Below the pieces are notes generated by a model. It ran no database searches. It saw only the letters and a list, made by a program, of their open reading frames with translations, and was not told where the DNA came from. From Prorocentrum cordatum (lineage: Eukaryota; Sar; Dinophyceae; Prorocentrales; Prorocentraceae), in assembly GCA_963575745.1 (NCBI GenBank), contig CAUYUJ010017828.1:93501-157500 (forward strand): a stretch of 64,000 nt of DNA, given 5' to 3'. The translations under genes were made by a program, and so were the position numbers. Shown one piece after another: positions 23,163 through 34,985 of this stretch (its first letter is position 1; every line of letters begins with the position of its first letter).

Positions 23163-25461
23163 GCATGAGTGATCATGCCCGGGTCCTCCAGACCCAACGC
23201 GGCCACCACCAGGCCGTTGTAGGCGTGGGCCCGCTCCACGTTGGCGGAGTCCTGCGCGAGCACCTGCCCCGCGGACGCGCGCCAGCGCGCCCGCCTGACC
23301 CAGGCGCCCCCGACGTCGTGACTTGTTCACAACGTGGTCTCCCTGGCGTGATGTGAGGTTTCGCGTTCGAAGTTCGGAGGGTGGGGTCAGGCGTTTTCGG
23401 CGGTTTTCGGCGGTCTTCAAGCCTCGGGATGCCTTCCAGCAACTTCGCCTCGTCGAGAGTGTTCCGGGGCTGTCCGGATCGTCCCGAATGGCCGCTGCAG
23501 GCCCGAATCATGAACCGAAAACCAATGGCGCCGGCAAGGAGGGTCAGTAGGCTTCCCTGGACCGCCTTACGAGAGAGGTCCGCTCCAGGCCTGCTGGAGT
23601 AGCCAACCGTCCTGTCACTCCGAGGTTGCGTCTGCCCAGAGTCGTGAGGCCAGGCCGCCTGGCTTGTGAGCTTGCGCGGGTGCCCTCTGGGCGAAGCGCA
23701 CGATACCGCCGGCGAGGCGCTCGCGGGCGGCAACCGGGCGAGACAACCAGAACCGCACACCAACTAGGTAGGAGCACCGTGAGACCGCCTCAGTGCAAAC
23801 ATGTTTGGGGTAACGAACGCAGTGTTGGAGGGATCCTGGTGTCACACGCCGCCTCGGGCAGAAACCAAACATGTGTCAACAGTTGATTATGCTTTGTGGA
23901 AAAATCAAACATGTGTAAACAATTGAACGTATCACTCAACTGTCTTGCGCCTTGCGTCGTCCCCAGCACCTACCGGACACGCTAGCCCTGAAGCACAAAC
24001 CGAAAGCACGAGGCCTACGTCCTATCTGCCAGCTCCCCCTCTCATCTTCGTCCTTCTTTCCTCCTTTTGAGCGGGGACCGATCGTCCTGGCATTCCTGTA
24101 GGTGTATTACGAAATTTCGGAGGACCCCAACATGTTCTAAGAACAAAGCAATGTTCTTAGAACACAAAAGCGATGTGCTAAAGCAAGACAGCCCCAACCC
24201 TAAATGCTAAAAGCATTTCGTGCAGACCACAAAAGGGTTCTTTGAACATGGTTTGGTGGGCCTATAGGCAAGCTGGGACGCTTCGCCACTGCTTGATCCT
24301 TTGCGCTCTCTTTCTCTCTCTCTCTCTCACTCTGTCCGTCCGCCCGGGCACTGCGGCTGCGGATCGGCTCGGGGAGGGGAACGCCGCCGGCGGCCGAGCG
24401 CCTCCCACCAGTGGGGGCCGGTCGCTCGGGCCTCCGGCGCCCGCGCGGGCCCGATGCGGCCAGCCCCAAAGCGTTTGCCGTCTGGGCGCCGCTGCTGGAG
24501 CTCCACCTCCTTTTCCGCCCGGGCACTGCGGATCTTCCGCCACACCCACGACGGGCCCCCGCTGCAGCTCCCGCGCGCCCCCCGCGCGAGGCGGACCGAC
24601 GCTCCATGCGCAGGGCCACGAGCACCACTGCGGTGCGCCCATCTCCCTGCCACTCACGGGCCGCCTCCAGTCATCGTGCTACCATGAGGGACTCTGCGGA
24701 AGGAGCGAGGAGGAGGAGGAGGAGGAGGAGGAGGAGGAGGAGGAGGAGGAGGAGGAGGAGGAGGAAAGGGAGGGAGCGAGCGAGGAGGAGGCCGAGGCGG
24801 AGCGAGCGAGCGAGCGGAAGCCGAGGGCAGTTGGATCCAGAGCAGAGAGGAGGCAGGCACACCCCTCACCCCCCCGCCCCAGCACCTACACGGTGGAGCC
24901 CGAAGGCCAGGGCCACCTTGCAATCACCAAGGAGGGGAGCGAGGAACATGCCTGCCCCGCAGCAAGCCGCGCGGGCGGCCAGGGTGCACGGGGCTTGCGG
25001 CAGGCCTGTGCTCACCTGCACGAGGCCCGCCGCGGCGAGGAAGAGCACCCACAGGGCTCCCAGCGCCTCGAGCGGGGAGCCCGCGCACACGCGGTGCCTC
25101 ACGAGGACCACGCCACTGAAGCACGCGTGGAAAGTGAGCGTGGCGCGGTCATACATCACCACGCTTGAGCCGCGTTGCAAAACAGGCTGGGCGCGCCCGC
25201 CGCATAGAGGGTCCAATAGCCAGCGATGCTGCAACCCAAGGCCCACGGACGGACGTCGCCCCTCGGCGCGCCCGCCGTTTGGAGGGTCCAAGAGCCAGCG
25301 CTGCAACCCAAAGCCCTTGGACGGACGTCGCCAAACGCCTCGACGAGAATGTGCAGTGCCTGGGCCTGGCCCAACCGAGCCTATCCCAGACAAGGAAATA
25401 AAGCAAAACGAGTTGATGAGGCCCGCGAGGATCAAACACCACATCCAGACCACATTCAGTA
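23163..25461 (-). CDS. Candidate multi-exon membrane protein gene, unrecognised family
   Basis: Three minus-strand exons join in frame. Exon a (25461-25376) follows TTTCAG and encodes a hydrophobic helix with NVVWMWCLILAGLINSFCF. Exon b (25186-25016) follows CCCAG, is 57 codons, contains the word MYDRATLTFHACFSG and a second helix LEALGALWVLFLAAAGLV, and ends at CAG before GTGAGC. Exon c (from 23263) follows GGGGCAG and reads VLAQDSANVERAHAYNGLVV, then AALGLEDPGMI. All junctions keep phase, and third positions are mostly G/C. I do not recognise the family. At least two membrane spans are likely. The frame of the neighbouring LINE overlaps exon a, so exon a could instead be element sequence. 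The 5' exons would lie beyond the LINE, and the end near 23163 is uncertain. Confidence 0.35.
24062..24260. mobile_element. TTCTAAGAACA palindrome element, copy 2
   Basis: Shares GAGC(n)GGGACCGA(n)CGTCC, GGCATTCCTGTAGG and the paired words ATGTTCTAAGAACA and TGTTCTTAGAACA with 13115-13297. Its flanks do not show the long direct repeats of copy 1. It sits in the proposed large intron of the membrane-protein candidate. From 23270 to 24060 I see no other feature. Confidence 0.65.
24706..24772. repeat. GGA tract
   Basis: A pure GGA run of about 65 nt inside the proposed intron of the membrane-protein candidate. From 24262 to 24860 there is otherwise nothing I can support as coding. Confidence 0.95.
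25189..25335. repeat. Two-copy 75-nt tandem repeat in a candidate intron
   Basis: GCGCGCCCGCCG(n)AGGGTCCAA is repeated at a spacing of about 75 nt, each copy ending CGGACGGACGTCGCC. It fills most of the proposed 189-nt intron 25187-25375. Because 189 is a multiple of 3 and lacks stops, the frame stays open with or without splicing. Confidence 0.7.
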
Positions 25462-25479
25462 CTGAAAGTAGCCCATGGG

Positions 25480-28400
25480 GAGCAATCTCCCACCGTGGGC
25501 TGCCACTCCGACTCCTGGTCTTCTTCGTCATCTGCGGCGACCCGCCCTAGCTCCACCGCCTCCTGAAATTCCAGGCCGCATGCCAGGATAATCTTAGAAG
25601 TGTCCAGAAGCCTCTGCTTCTTCATTGGAATATGCGTCGAGATGGGCTTCTCCTCGAGCTCCCACTTCTTCGAGGCTCGGATCAGGTCCCTGGCGGGACC
25701 TGACGGCGATCTCGGAGACTCTAGACGTACCTCAGCACGGATGGACTGGGGATGCCTCAGGTTGTCCAGGTGCCTGCGATCCTCGACCTCCATGCCTCCG
25801 CCATGTTTGCCGTTGCACCTCTGTGCCAGGCCTCGACGGTTCTTCGAGTCAGAGCAGACATGCTGACAGCATGTCGAACATAATACAATGAGTTGAGGCG
25901 AGCCCACCATTGGATATGCCACCGAGCTGTGGTTGGCAGCAAACCACGGCTCCAGAAAACCATCCAGATCATCTTCCAATCTTAACTCGCACATCGGCTC
26001 CATGCACAACGAGGTCAAAGGTGCCGATTGCGACTGGACTGCATCATCTTCTTTCCATGGGAAATGATAATCCAGCCCCTCAGGGTTTGAATCATACAGC
26101 CAATTCTGAAAACAAAAAAAAACTGCCAACGTAATGCAATAACTTCATGTGCAGCCTCCTGCGTCCTCGAACAAATTCCACGTGCACATCATCTGGCAAG
26201 TTGTACGCTGCGCCTCTCTTCGCCAGCTCGCCTGCCGTGGTGTTGCCCGTCTTCTCGAAATCTGAGAGAACCCCTTCGGTCACGTCGTTGGGAGCCGCAT
26301 GCCCTTTGACATGCTTGAAATTCTGATTGTGAAACTCTTCATCATGTCCCACATGTTTCCACGCGTTTGCTCTGGCATTGCCAGCCCCCAAAGGCTGGGG
26401 GGCCTGCAGTATGAGAGCGTACCCTTGCAGTCTGATAAAACCGTGTATGAGCCCATCACTTGTCTGCTTGCGATAAGCATCGCGTAATCCTCTCCGCACT
26501 TCGCAACTTGCTGTGGGCACAAATCGTATGGCACTGCTCCAAAATATCTGGCAACGCGCCTCCTCTCATTGTCGTGCATCACAACCGCCCAACCAACACT
26601 CCTCATGCACGGGATGTCCGTGTAGAACCCACCCCCAGATGTGAAGCCGAAACCGCCTTCCACATGCACGATGCCGTCGGGGTCCATGTCATAGAAGTGG
26701 CGTGCAGGATTTCTGCTCGGATTGACAAAGGCTTGAGCAGGGTCAGGGACAAGGCCCCGGCAACATAGATCCTGGAGCGCCGTCGGTGCCGTCTTCATCT
26801 TTGCCACCGGGGTTCCTGAACTCCATCAGGGGCCCCTCCTGCCTGAAGTAGTAGAAGTCGGCACACTCGAAAAAACGGTGGTAAAACGTGCCTGGTGAGC
26901 CTTGACACCTCAGACAAACCTTTGATTTCCCGCTGAAGGCCTTCGACACCCTGTGCTGGCACCCGTGCGCCCCAGAGCATAGACCTCTAAGGGACCTCCT
27001 CTGCCTCTGGGGCAACTTACTACTTCTCTTCGAGTGAAGAACCTCGTTCATGGGGATCCACGAGAGGGGACCTTGAGGGACTCCAGGGTGTCCTGCCGAG
27101 AGCTTGTGGAGAGCCTCCCTGTCAATGAGCCTCCTAGCCCCGTGCTTGATCAGCATGCTAAGGAGGGCGGGCGGCGTGTTCCTGAAATCCCAAAACTGCT
27201 CATCATCATCCCTGATCGTGTAAGTATCCACCCAAGACCACCCAATCCTGTGGAGCGAGAGGGGGAGCGCTGCAATCGGGTTTTTGCACATGGCCCAGCG
27301 TTGCGGGTCCAGGAGCAGTGGTCTTGCTTCATTAAGCAGCTTTTCCACGACCATCCATGTGACGGCCTGCGAATTCATAATAACAGCAAAGGTCTGGACT
27401 GCGTCCACAGTCGCAATGACCAAGGGATCCTGCTGCCAGCCGCATTCTGCCGTGAGCAGCGAGAGGCCGACAGACGCGCCTGGCTTGTACTTGCCAACGT
27501 TCAAGTACGACATGCGCAGCGTCTGTATTCTGGAACTCGCCATTCCGTGAACGCTGGAGCCCCAGAGAGGCTTGGCCAGAACCCCAGCACGATGGACAGC
27601 AGACTTCTGTCGGCCTAGGCCCTGCAGTGCTTTCAGACGGACCCCATCGCTGAAATGCCTCTGAAATCTTCGAGATCTGGGTGCTAATCCTCCTCATCCT
27701 TCCGTCAATAGCGTCACATCCCAAATCTCTGTGAAAAAAGGCCTCTCTGGCAGGGAAGGGGACATCGTCAGGCCATACATGTCGGATGTGGGCTCTGACC
27801 TTCCGGAACACAGCCTCGTCACTGCACACGGTGCCGCACTTGCCCCAAGAGGTTGGAAGCTTGCGGTCCTCCATGCACTCGATGAGCATGGCCACCCCCT
27901 CGATGGCCTGAGCTTGGACTTGAGCTGGGCCACCTATCACATGGAGACTGACATCATCGATGAAGTTCTTGATCCTGATCAGGTTGCACTTAGCCCCTGT
28001 GCTCCTCAACGTCGTCATGGTCATCAACTTCGCAAGTCCTGTGGCGCAAGGGCACCCCGCGACGATGGACCCGTTCGCGTTTATGACGTCCGACACCGAC
28101 TGCTGATACACGGCCCTACGGGGCCCTCTACACAGAGCACACAAGGGCCTCAGGAGGGCTAGGGGAAAATCTGTGTCTCTGGCCGCGCACAGGAGCTCCC
28201 GATGGCTGACCATTTCAACTTTCTTAGGTCAACAAATGCACTGAAACTGACAAAGCCTAACTGGGGAGACACCGCAGCCAAGGTATTATGAACCCACGCC
28301 GAGTTGTCACACGAGGTCTCACGGGAGGCCCCCCAGAAAAATCTGTCAGGCAACTTGGACTCCCATTTGGAAACCAGCGGCAGCAGGCCTATCGGCCTTT

Positions 28401-29290
28401 CCCCCCTTGAGGTTTGGGGAGGAAAACAATGAGAATGAACCAAATGTCAGTTAGCTCTGGCTCAGACTCCCGCCTATGTAAAATCACGACCAAGGCAGCG
28501 ACCAGATCTTTAGATCGAAGCCCCGTGTTTGGCCGGAACGTCTGTAGAGCCGCTCTGACAGCTTCCACTTCTATGTCTGGAAGGGGAGCCGCGCCTGAAA
28601 CATCCCAGGAGAGGGGGTGGGGCTCATGGTCCCTGGACGGCAGCTTCCAAAGCGAGACCCAGGTACCCAGCATGGCCTTCAAGGCCTCATGCCCGACAGC
28701 GGGCAAGGAGTCAGCAAGCACAGGTTGGGAATTGCCCTGTGGACCCTTCGCGAACTTGTGAGCAATGCTACCCCCTCTCTGGAACGCGAGCTCCGAAAAT
28801 TCCTTCCAAGACTGCCTCGCCGCCGACGCATCATGTCGTGTCTGCTGCTGCAAACGGGACTGGAGCAAATCGCAGACGGCCGCCCGAGTGTCGGGATTCT
28901 CAAGACGGGCAAGGAAGGCGGGATGCGAGGTTGGTGACATATTAACTTGAGTCGAAGCCTCCCCCTCCGATCCCGTCCAAACGCTCCCAACCTCCTCCAT
29001 ACGTGCAACAGCGCTGCTGATCGCAGCAGTCTTGTCGGGGGCGGTGGAGTCTTGCGCGCGAAGCCACTGCATCGTGACCCTTCTGCGGGTTAGCCATTTC
29101 TGAGTATCAGCACTGGCATTCCGACGAACACTTTTTCCCCACGCACAAGAGAGAGGCACTTTTTCCAAACGGCATCCAGCAGCTCGACCGCAGTAGGAGG
29201 AGGAGGAGGAGGAGGAGGAGGAGGAGGAGGAGCAGGAGGAGCAGGAGGAGGAGGAAGAGGAGGCGAGCCTCGGCCGCGAACATGTCCAAC
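25480..29290 (-). pseudogene. Decayed LINE: RT, zinc knuckle, RNase H, C-terminal Cys domain
   Basis: The order on the minus strand is as follows. A pre-RT region with SWKEFSELAFQ and FRPNTGLRSKDLVAALV is at about 28390-29170. RT fingers KPQGG then RPIGLLPLVSKWE follow at about 28400. Motif A is FVDLRK near 28220, and the motif B region has GSIVAGCPCATGLAKL. Motif C is NFIDDVSL at about 27945-27967, with both aspartates intact. A CxxC-type knuckle VCLRCQGSPGTFYHRFFEC is at about 26860-26930. RNase H words are YTDIP, GEDYAML and LSDCKGTL, then VKGHA and NTTAGELAKRGA. A final CSTCCQHVC...RRGLAQRC segment lies near 25740-25870. Frames change near 28400, 28215, 27650, 26790, 26350 and 26115, so it is inactive. 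The usual aspartate in the N(n)AD(n)LA word of RNase H is a glycine. The 5' part beyond 29200 is interrupted by a GGA run. Endonuclease sequence is not seen. Confidence 0.85.
29199..29265. repeat. GGA tract at the 5' edge of the decayed LINE
   Basis: Interrupted GGA run of about 65 nt. The frame on the minus strand continues through it as polyproline, next to LLDAVWKKCLSLVRG, which looks like LINE sequence. Confidence 0.9.
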
Positions 29291-29419
29291 GACCTGAATC
29301 TTAGGAACGTCCCGACAGTGAACGGACCCTCCGGAGCCCAAACCTGTCCTTATTTCAGCGTCTTGCCCAGAGGTCACCTAGCTTGGCGCGGCGCGAAATG
29401 CGAGTATCGTTGTGTATCG

Positions 29420-29971
29420 TCCTCGTCGTCGTCGTCGTCGTCGTCGTCTTCGTCGTCGTCGTCGTGGTCGTCGTCGTCTTCGTCGTGGTCTTCGTGGTCG
29501 TCGTGGTAATCGTCGTCGTCGTCGTCGTCATCGTGGTCGTCGTCGTCGTCGTCCTCGTCGTCGTCGTCTCTGGCCTAGACCGCGCCCCTGCACGGCATCC
29601 ACAGGCCGCCGCGGTGCGGGCGGCATCCTGCCTCTTCGAGCCTCCCTCCCCCCTCCATTGCAGCCATCGTGCTACCATCAGGCCGGCCAAATTCGCAGAC
29701 CCTGTCGGCGTGTGCGAGAGGACTTTCCGTTCGAATCGTCGTCGTCGTCGTCGCTCTCCCCCAAGCGTTCCAGCCAGAGGGAATCGAACAGCGTCGTAAT
29801 CGAGTCGAAGGGCAGCCCCTTCCCTTTGATCTCTCCACCCCCGCTTGAAGGGGGGAGGGGTCCTGGGGGCCGGGGCCTGGGGCTTGTGACACCCACCCCC
29901 AGGGAAGGGCACCCCTTCCTGAGAGAAGCTTTCGGCTCCAGCGCATCAGCGTCATCGTCGTCGTCGTCGCG

Positions 29972-30002
<31 letters not shown>

Positions 30003-30046
30003 GCGTCGTCGTCGTCGTCGTCGGCGCAGTCGTCATCATCGCCGTT

Positions 30047-30085
<39 letters not shown>

Positions 30086-30120
30086 ATCGTCATCGTCGCC
30101 GTCGTCGTCGTCGCACCGGC
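29420..30120. repeat. Two TCG/GTC-rich tracts with a unique spacer
   Basis: Tracts at 29420-29575 and 29950-30118 flank about 370 nt of mixed sequence. The spacer contains no recognisable exon. The following 30120-31270 is also without a supported gene. The frame at 30965-31148 reads smoothly but has no recognisable family or clear splice sites. Confidence 0.85.
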
Positions 30121-31284
30121 CGTGAGGCCTTCGCAGGAAGGACCGCAGGAGCCGGGAGCTTCTCCTACCGCGGCGAGCCTGGATCGCGAAGCGGCGCCCC
30201 GACCTGGAGATCCGAGGAGCGGCCCCCGGCCCCAGCTTCGCGCTTCGCGAGGTGCGAATCTATCGGCGTGTCCTCGGGCGGCCTGCTGGACGAGGGCCAC
30301 GCCTCCTGCCCAGACCGAGGATCGCGCAGCCGCGGCCATCTTCGCGTCCCCGTGCAGGAGATCCAGGCACCCCGCGGTGCGGGCGGCATCACCGCCTCCT
30401 CGGGCCTTCTTCTCCCCTGTCGTCTATCCGTGCTGTCCGCACCCCGCTCCCCCCAGTGTTGGAGAGCAGCCCCAGGGAGGCCCCTGCAAAAACGACGAAT
30501 GGCTGTGAGGCAGACATGACAAAAAACATTCGGCAGGATTAACACGAGGTAAACTAAGATTACGCCAAAGTAAGCGGTATTGCGCCAGACTCGCTGGGGC
30601 TATGCTGGATTAGGTCGGCTTTCGACCACGGATGTAGGTACCAGCGCCGCTGCTGAATTCAACCTCCCAAGCGTTGCGCCCTAACCTATTGGGCCGCGGC
30701 ATCCATCCCCAGGCGCCTCCTCGACAGCTGCCAAGCCCCTGGAGAACGACAACACCTGGCGTATGTGGCTCCCTGTCTGTTCCCCACGCGGCTGCCGGCA
30801 AGAGGACCCAGATTCCACATCCTTCCCTCTCCCCTCTTACTGCGTCCCTTCGTCTACCATGGCTTTCCTTCTTGTCGACCCTCTTTACCTCTTCCAGCCC
30901 AACCTGTTCAACATCACATTGCGCCATGTGCCCACCACCGTGCGTCAGGAAACATGCAAATAGGTTGTGCCGAAGCCCTGGTGGGTACGATCAAACTTGG
31001 GGGAAATGAAGAACGTCATGCAGAATTTGCTTGGAACCGCTCCGTTTCCAAGTTTGGCAATCACTGCATGGAACCGTTGTCATCTCAGGACGTGGAGAGA
31101 GGTCCGCGAATGTGTATGGCTTTCCTTCACAAGCTGTTCGGATCATAGCAAAGTGCCTGAACAGTGACAGCGGGGCCAATGCCACTTTATCCCTGCGCGT
31201 GTGTAGGCCCTCTGGGACAGCGGCTATTATGGACCAGCGCACGGAGGGCCCACAGAGTGACCACGCACAGAGACCCACACACAC

Positions 31285-31859
31285 AGAGACCCACACACAC
31301 ACACCCGCACACACGCACGCACGCACACACGCACACACGCACACACGCACACACGCACACACGCACACGCGCACACACACACGCACACGCGCACACACGC
31401 ACACACGCACACACGCACACACGCACACACGCATGCACGATCACACGCATACACGCGCACACGCGCACACGCGCACACACGCACACACGCGCACACGCGC
31501 ACACGCGCACACGCGCACACGCGCACACACGCACACACGCACACACTCACACACGCACACACGCATAAACGCACGCACGCACACACGCACACGCGCACAC
31601 ACACACACATGGGACACACACATGGGACCCCCTACGCTGACACGGAGGGCATACACTCGCACACGCGCACACGCGCACACACGCACACACGCGCACACGC
31701 ACACACACGCGCACACGCGCGCACGCGCGCACGCGCACACGCGCACGCACGCGCGCACGCGCGCACGCGCACACGCGCACGCACACACGCACACACACAC
31801 ACACGCACACACGCACGCACACGCGCACCCTTGCACACACGCACACACACACACACACG

Positions 31860-31891
<32 letters not shown>

Positions 31892-33165
31892 CGCACACAC
31901 GCACACACGCACACACGCACACACTCAAACACGCACACACGCATACACGCACGCACGCACACACGCACACACACACACGCACCCTTGCACGCTTGCATCC
32001 TTGCACCCTTGCACCCCTTGCACACACGAACACACGCACACACGCACACGCGCACACACGCACACACGCACACACTCACACACGCACACACGCACACACG
32101 CACACACGCACACACGCACACACGCACACACGCGCACACACACAAATACATACATACACAAACACAACCGCGCGCACACACACGCGCACACGCACACACG
32201 CCCACACGCGCACACGCACACACGCACACACACACACACACACACACGCACACACACGCACACACGCACACACGCATACACGCACACACGCACACACGCA
32301 CACACGCACACACACGCACACACACGCGCACACACAAACACATACACACACAAACACACGCACCACACGCACACACAAACACACACGACATACACACACG
32401 ACCACACATACAAACACACACAACCACACACAACCACACACACAAACACACAAACACACACAAACACATACAAACACAAACACACACTCAAACACACACA
32501 AGCACACACAACCCCAGAAACACACACACACACAAACTGACACAAACACACACACAACCACACACAAACACACAAACATGCACAAGTACACACAAACACA
32601 CACATAAACACACACAACCACTCATAAACACACATAAGCATACACAAACCTACACAAACGCACACACACAAACACACAAACCATCACACACAAACACACA
32701 CAAACACACACAATCACACACCAACACACAAACACACACACATAAACACACACAAACACACACAAACACAGACAAACAAACACACACATAAACACATACA
32801 CGCGCACACACATACAAACACAAACACACACACACGCGCACACACACATGGGACCCCCTACGCTGACTTGTTAATCGGCAAGCGTTCGCTCTTCGACGCG
32901 CTGGTCGCAGTGGTGATGGTCACACGCGCACACACGCACTTATACACCAACACACACAGACACACACGGACACACACGAACACACACACACACACACTAA
33001 CGCACACATATACACAGACACGCACACACACAGACAGGCAGACACACACACACACACACGCACACACACACATCCCACACCACACCACACCACACCACAC
33101 CACAACAGAACAGAACAGAACAGAGCACAACACACCACAACACACACACACACGCACACACGCAT
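31285..33165. repeat. 1.9-kb ACACGC/ACACAA tract
   Basis: The plus strand is almost purely AC with hexamers ACACGC up to about 32340, then ACACAA-type repeats to about 32830, then mixed. Two islands share ACACATGGGACCCCCTACGC (31617 and 32845). Another island has repeated CGCACCCTTGCA near 31826, 31979 and 32000. The six long open frames (His/Thr or Cys/Val) are by-products of dinucleotide repetition. Confidence 0.95.
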
Positions 33166-33880
33166 TTCGGGGGGGGCGCGTCGCGGCCTCGCGCGTGGCG
33201 TCGAGGCGGAGAAGGTCGAGCGCAGCGGACCGCGCGCAACCAGTCGCCTGGGCCCCCAGTGACCGCCCAGGGGCTCGCGGCAACCGGCCACCACGACCGC
33301 CCGGGAGGGGGCGGCGGGGGGCACGCGCAGAACTCACACGGCACAAGCCCAGGACCCATACTTACGTTGCTCCCATCGTTCTGAAGGAACACATCCCATC
33401 GTTCTGAAGGACCACATCCCAGAAAAGCGTCGAAAGAGTGTCGGAACAGTGTCGGACGAGTGTCTCCCAGGTGAAAACCCTCGAGTTTCGGTCCTTTTTT
33501 GGCGCTCGAAGTTCTCTCTGGTGATCAAGGCTAAACCCCTCTCTCTCTCGCGCGCGCACGGCCAATGCTCCTCTCGCGCTCCTCGCTCTCGCCCGCGCTG
33601 CGGGGGCCTGCGCTGCTCCGCTGCCTCCAGCGCCTGCTGTTGCGCTGGCCGCTCGGCCTGCCGATGCCCCGACCTTGCGACCTGCCGGCCTGCCCTGCTC
33701 TGCCCTGCTCCGTCATGTGCCGTCCAAGCCGCACGTGTGGGGGAAAGGGAAGGAGGAGAGGGGGACGGGGGAAACGGAAAAGGGGAGAGAGGCGAAGGAG
33801 GAACAACAAAGCATCAAACGACGCGGGAGCAAGCGGAGGCAGGAGCGGGAACGAGGCACTGGCGTGCGCCGTAAGCTTGC
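33166..33880. other. No supported gene
   Basis: Mixed GC-rich sequence. A local duplication CCCATCGTTCTGAAGGA occurs at 33373 and 33395. Open frames here have no recognisable domain and no clear splice signals. Confidence 0.4.
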
Positions 33881-33884
33881 AAGG

Positions 33885-34290
33885 GCCGGAAGACGACAAC
33901 AACACATAAAAGCATGCACTTTTCGGAGGTGCGCACGGAGTTTTGGGATTGGCGCTGGATCCCCCGAGCGGAGCGCGCCAAGGGCGGCGCTGGAGGCGCC
34001 GCCAGGGGGGGCCCTGCGCCGATGCAAGACATCTGTGCGGGCCTCCGGAAACAGGCGGCGGACGAGGGGGGGAAACGAGAAGGAAAAGGCCCTTTTCAGA
34101 AGGCTCGGAAGTTCCCCAGCCTTCTGAAAGGTGTCCAAAGCCTCCCCCGAATAGATAAAAAACCTCTCAGAAGGCGCGAGGGCCTCTGGGATGTCCCGCC
34201 GCCTTCTGAGACGGCCTTTTCCTCTCACCTCCCCCCTTCGCTCGCCGCCGAGAAAATGTATGCTCATGCCGTTCTTTGTCTTTTCGGAGG
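33885..34290. repeat. Composite inverted-repeat element with a CTTCTCAGAAGG-type core
   Basis: ACAACACATAAAAGCATGCAC with TTTTCGGAGG on the left is a rough reverse complement of TATGCTCATGCCGTTCTTTG on the right. Inside are TTTTCAGAAGGCTCGGAAG, CTCAGAAGGCGCGAGGGCCT and CCGCCGCCTTCTGAGA, which belong to the repeat family also present at 53400, 56805 and 58780. This looks like one element nested in another. Confidence 0.5.
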
Positions 34291-34324
34291 GTACAGAGAG
34301 TCTGGCTGGCCCGTGGAACGCAGG

Positions 34325-34500
34325 CGGTCTAGGGCTAGGTCGGGCATGCTCCCCTACAGGCGGCTGTTGGACGAAAAATGAGAAATACTCAGCGCATGCT
34401 CAAACGTAGTCAAACAATAGTCGAAACATCGCCCCTAGGCCGTTTAATTCTTTTAATACTAAAATGAAATATTCTGGATCAGAAATTGCATATGTATCGG
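34325..34500. mobile_element. GGTCGGGCATG element, one-sided copy
   Basis: CTAGGTCGGGCATGCTCCCC followed by TACAGGCGG and GGACGAAAAATGAG matches one end of the element at 38933-39112. The opposite end is not recognisable. Its AT-rich interior contrasts with the flanks. Confidence 0.5.
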
Positions 34501-34504
34501 AGGT

Positions 34505-34985
34505 TGGGGGGTGGGTCCGACATTAAACGGAGACCCCCCCTACCGGGAAATCGATTTCGGTCGGATTCGTGTCGTGCGTGCCGTGCGCGCGTGCGGGCGA
34601 GGCGAAGCTGCGTGGGCGGGCGAGAGGGAATCCTCCTGTGGTTGGGCCGCGGCCAGACCAACTGCTTCTCCTCCGGCGGCTGGTGGCCCGCGGTGTCCCG
34701 CTGGCGTCCCGAAATCATCCTGTGGCTGGGCCGCGGCCGGACCAAATGTTTCTTCTCTGGCGGCCGGTGGCCCGCGGTGTCCCGCTGGTGTCCTGCTGGT
34801 GTCCCGCCAGTGTCCCGCAGGTGTCCCGTGGTGGCCCGCGGTGTCCCGTGGAGTGAAATCGATAGTGATCGGAGGTGAGGGGGTAAGATCCGAGTGGAAC
34901 GGAGAGCCCCTCTACCGGGAAATCGGTTTCGGTTTCGTGTTCGTGCGTGCCGTGCGTGCGGGCGAGGCGAAACTGCGTGGGCGAG
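34505..34985. repeat. 380-nt spaced direct repeat and GTCCCG(n)TGGT minisatellite
   Basis: CTACCGGGAAATCG, GTGCGTGCCGTGC and GCGGGCGAGGCGAA occur at about 34548-34608 and again at 34911-34972. Between them, a 10-nt unit of the form GTCCCGC(n)GT repeats from about 34690 to 34855. No gene is supported. Confidence 0.7.

Noticed and set aside
24411-25550. 379-codon plus-strand open frame
   Set aside because: Opposite to the better supported minus-strand exons. It includes a polyarginine GGA run and has no domain.
30640-30720. tRNA-like words TAGGTTAGGGCG and GGTTGAATTC on the minus strand
   Set aside because: Too close together to hold an anticodon arm. No cloverleaf can be drawn.
31031-32791. 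586-codon His/Thr open frame
   Set aside because: Produced by AC-dinucleotide repetition. All six frames are open over the same stretch and no unique protein segment of note exists.
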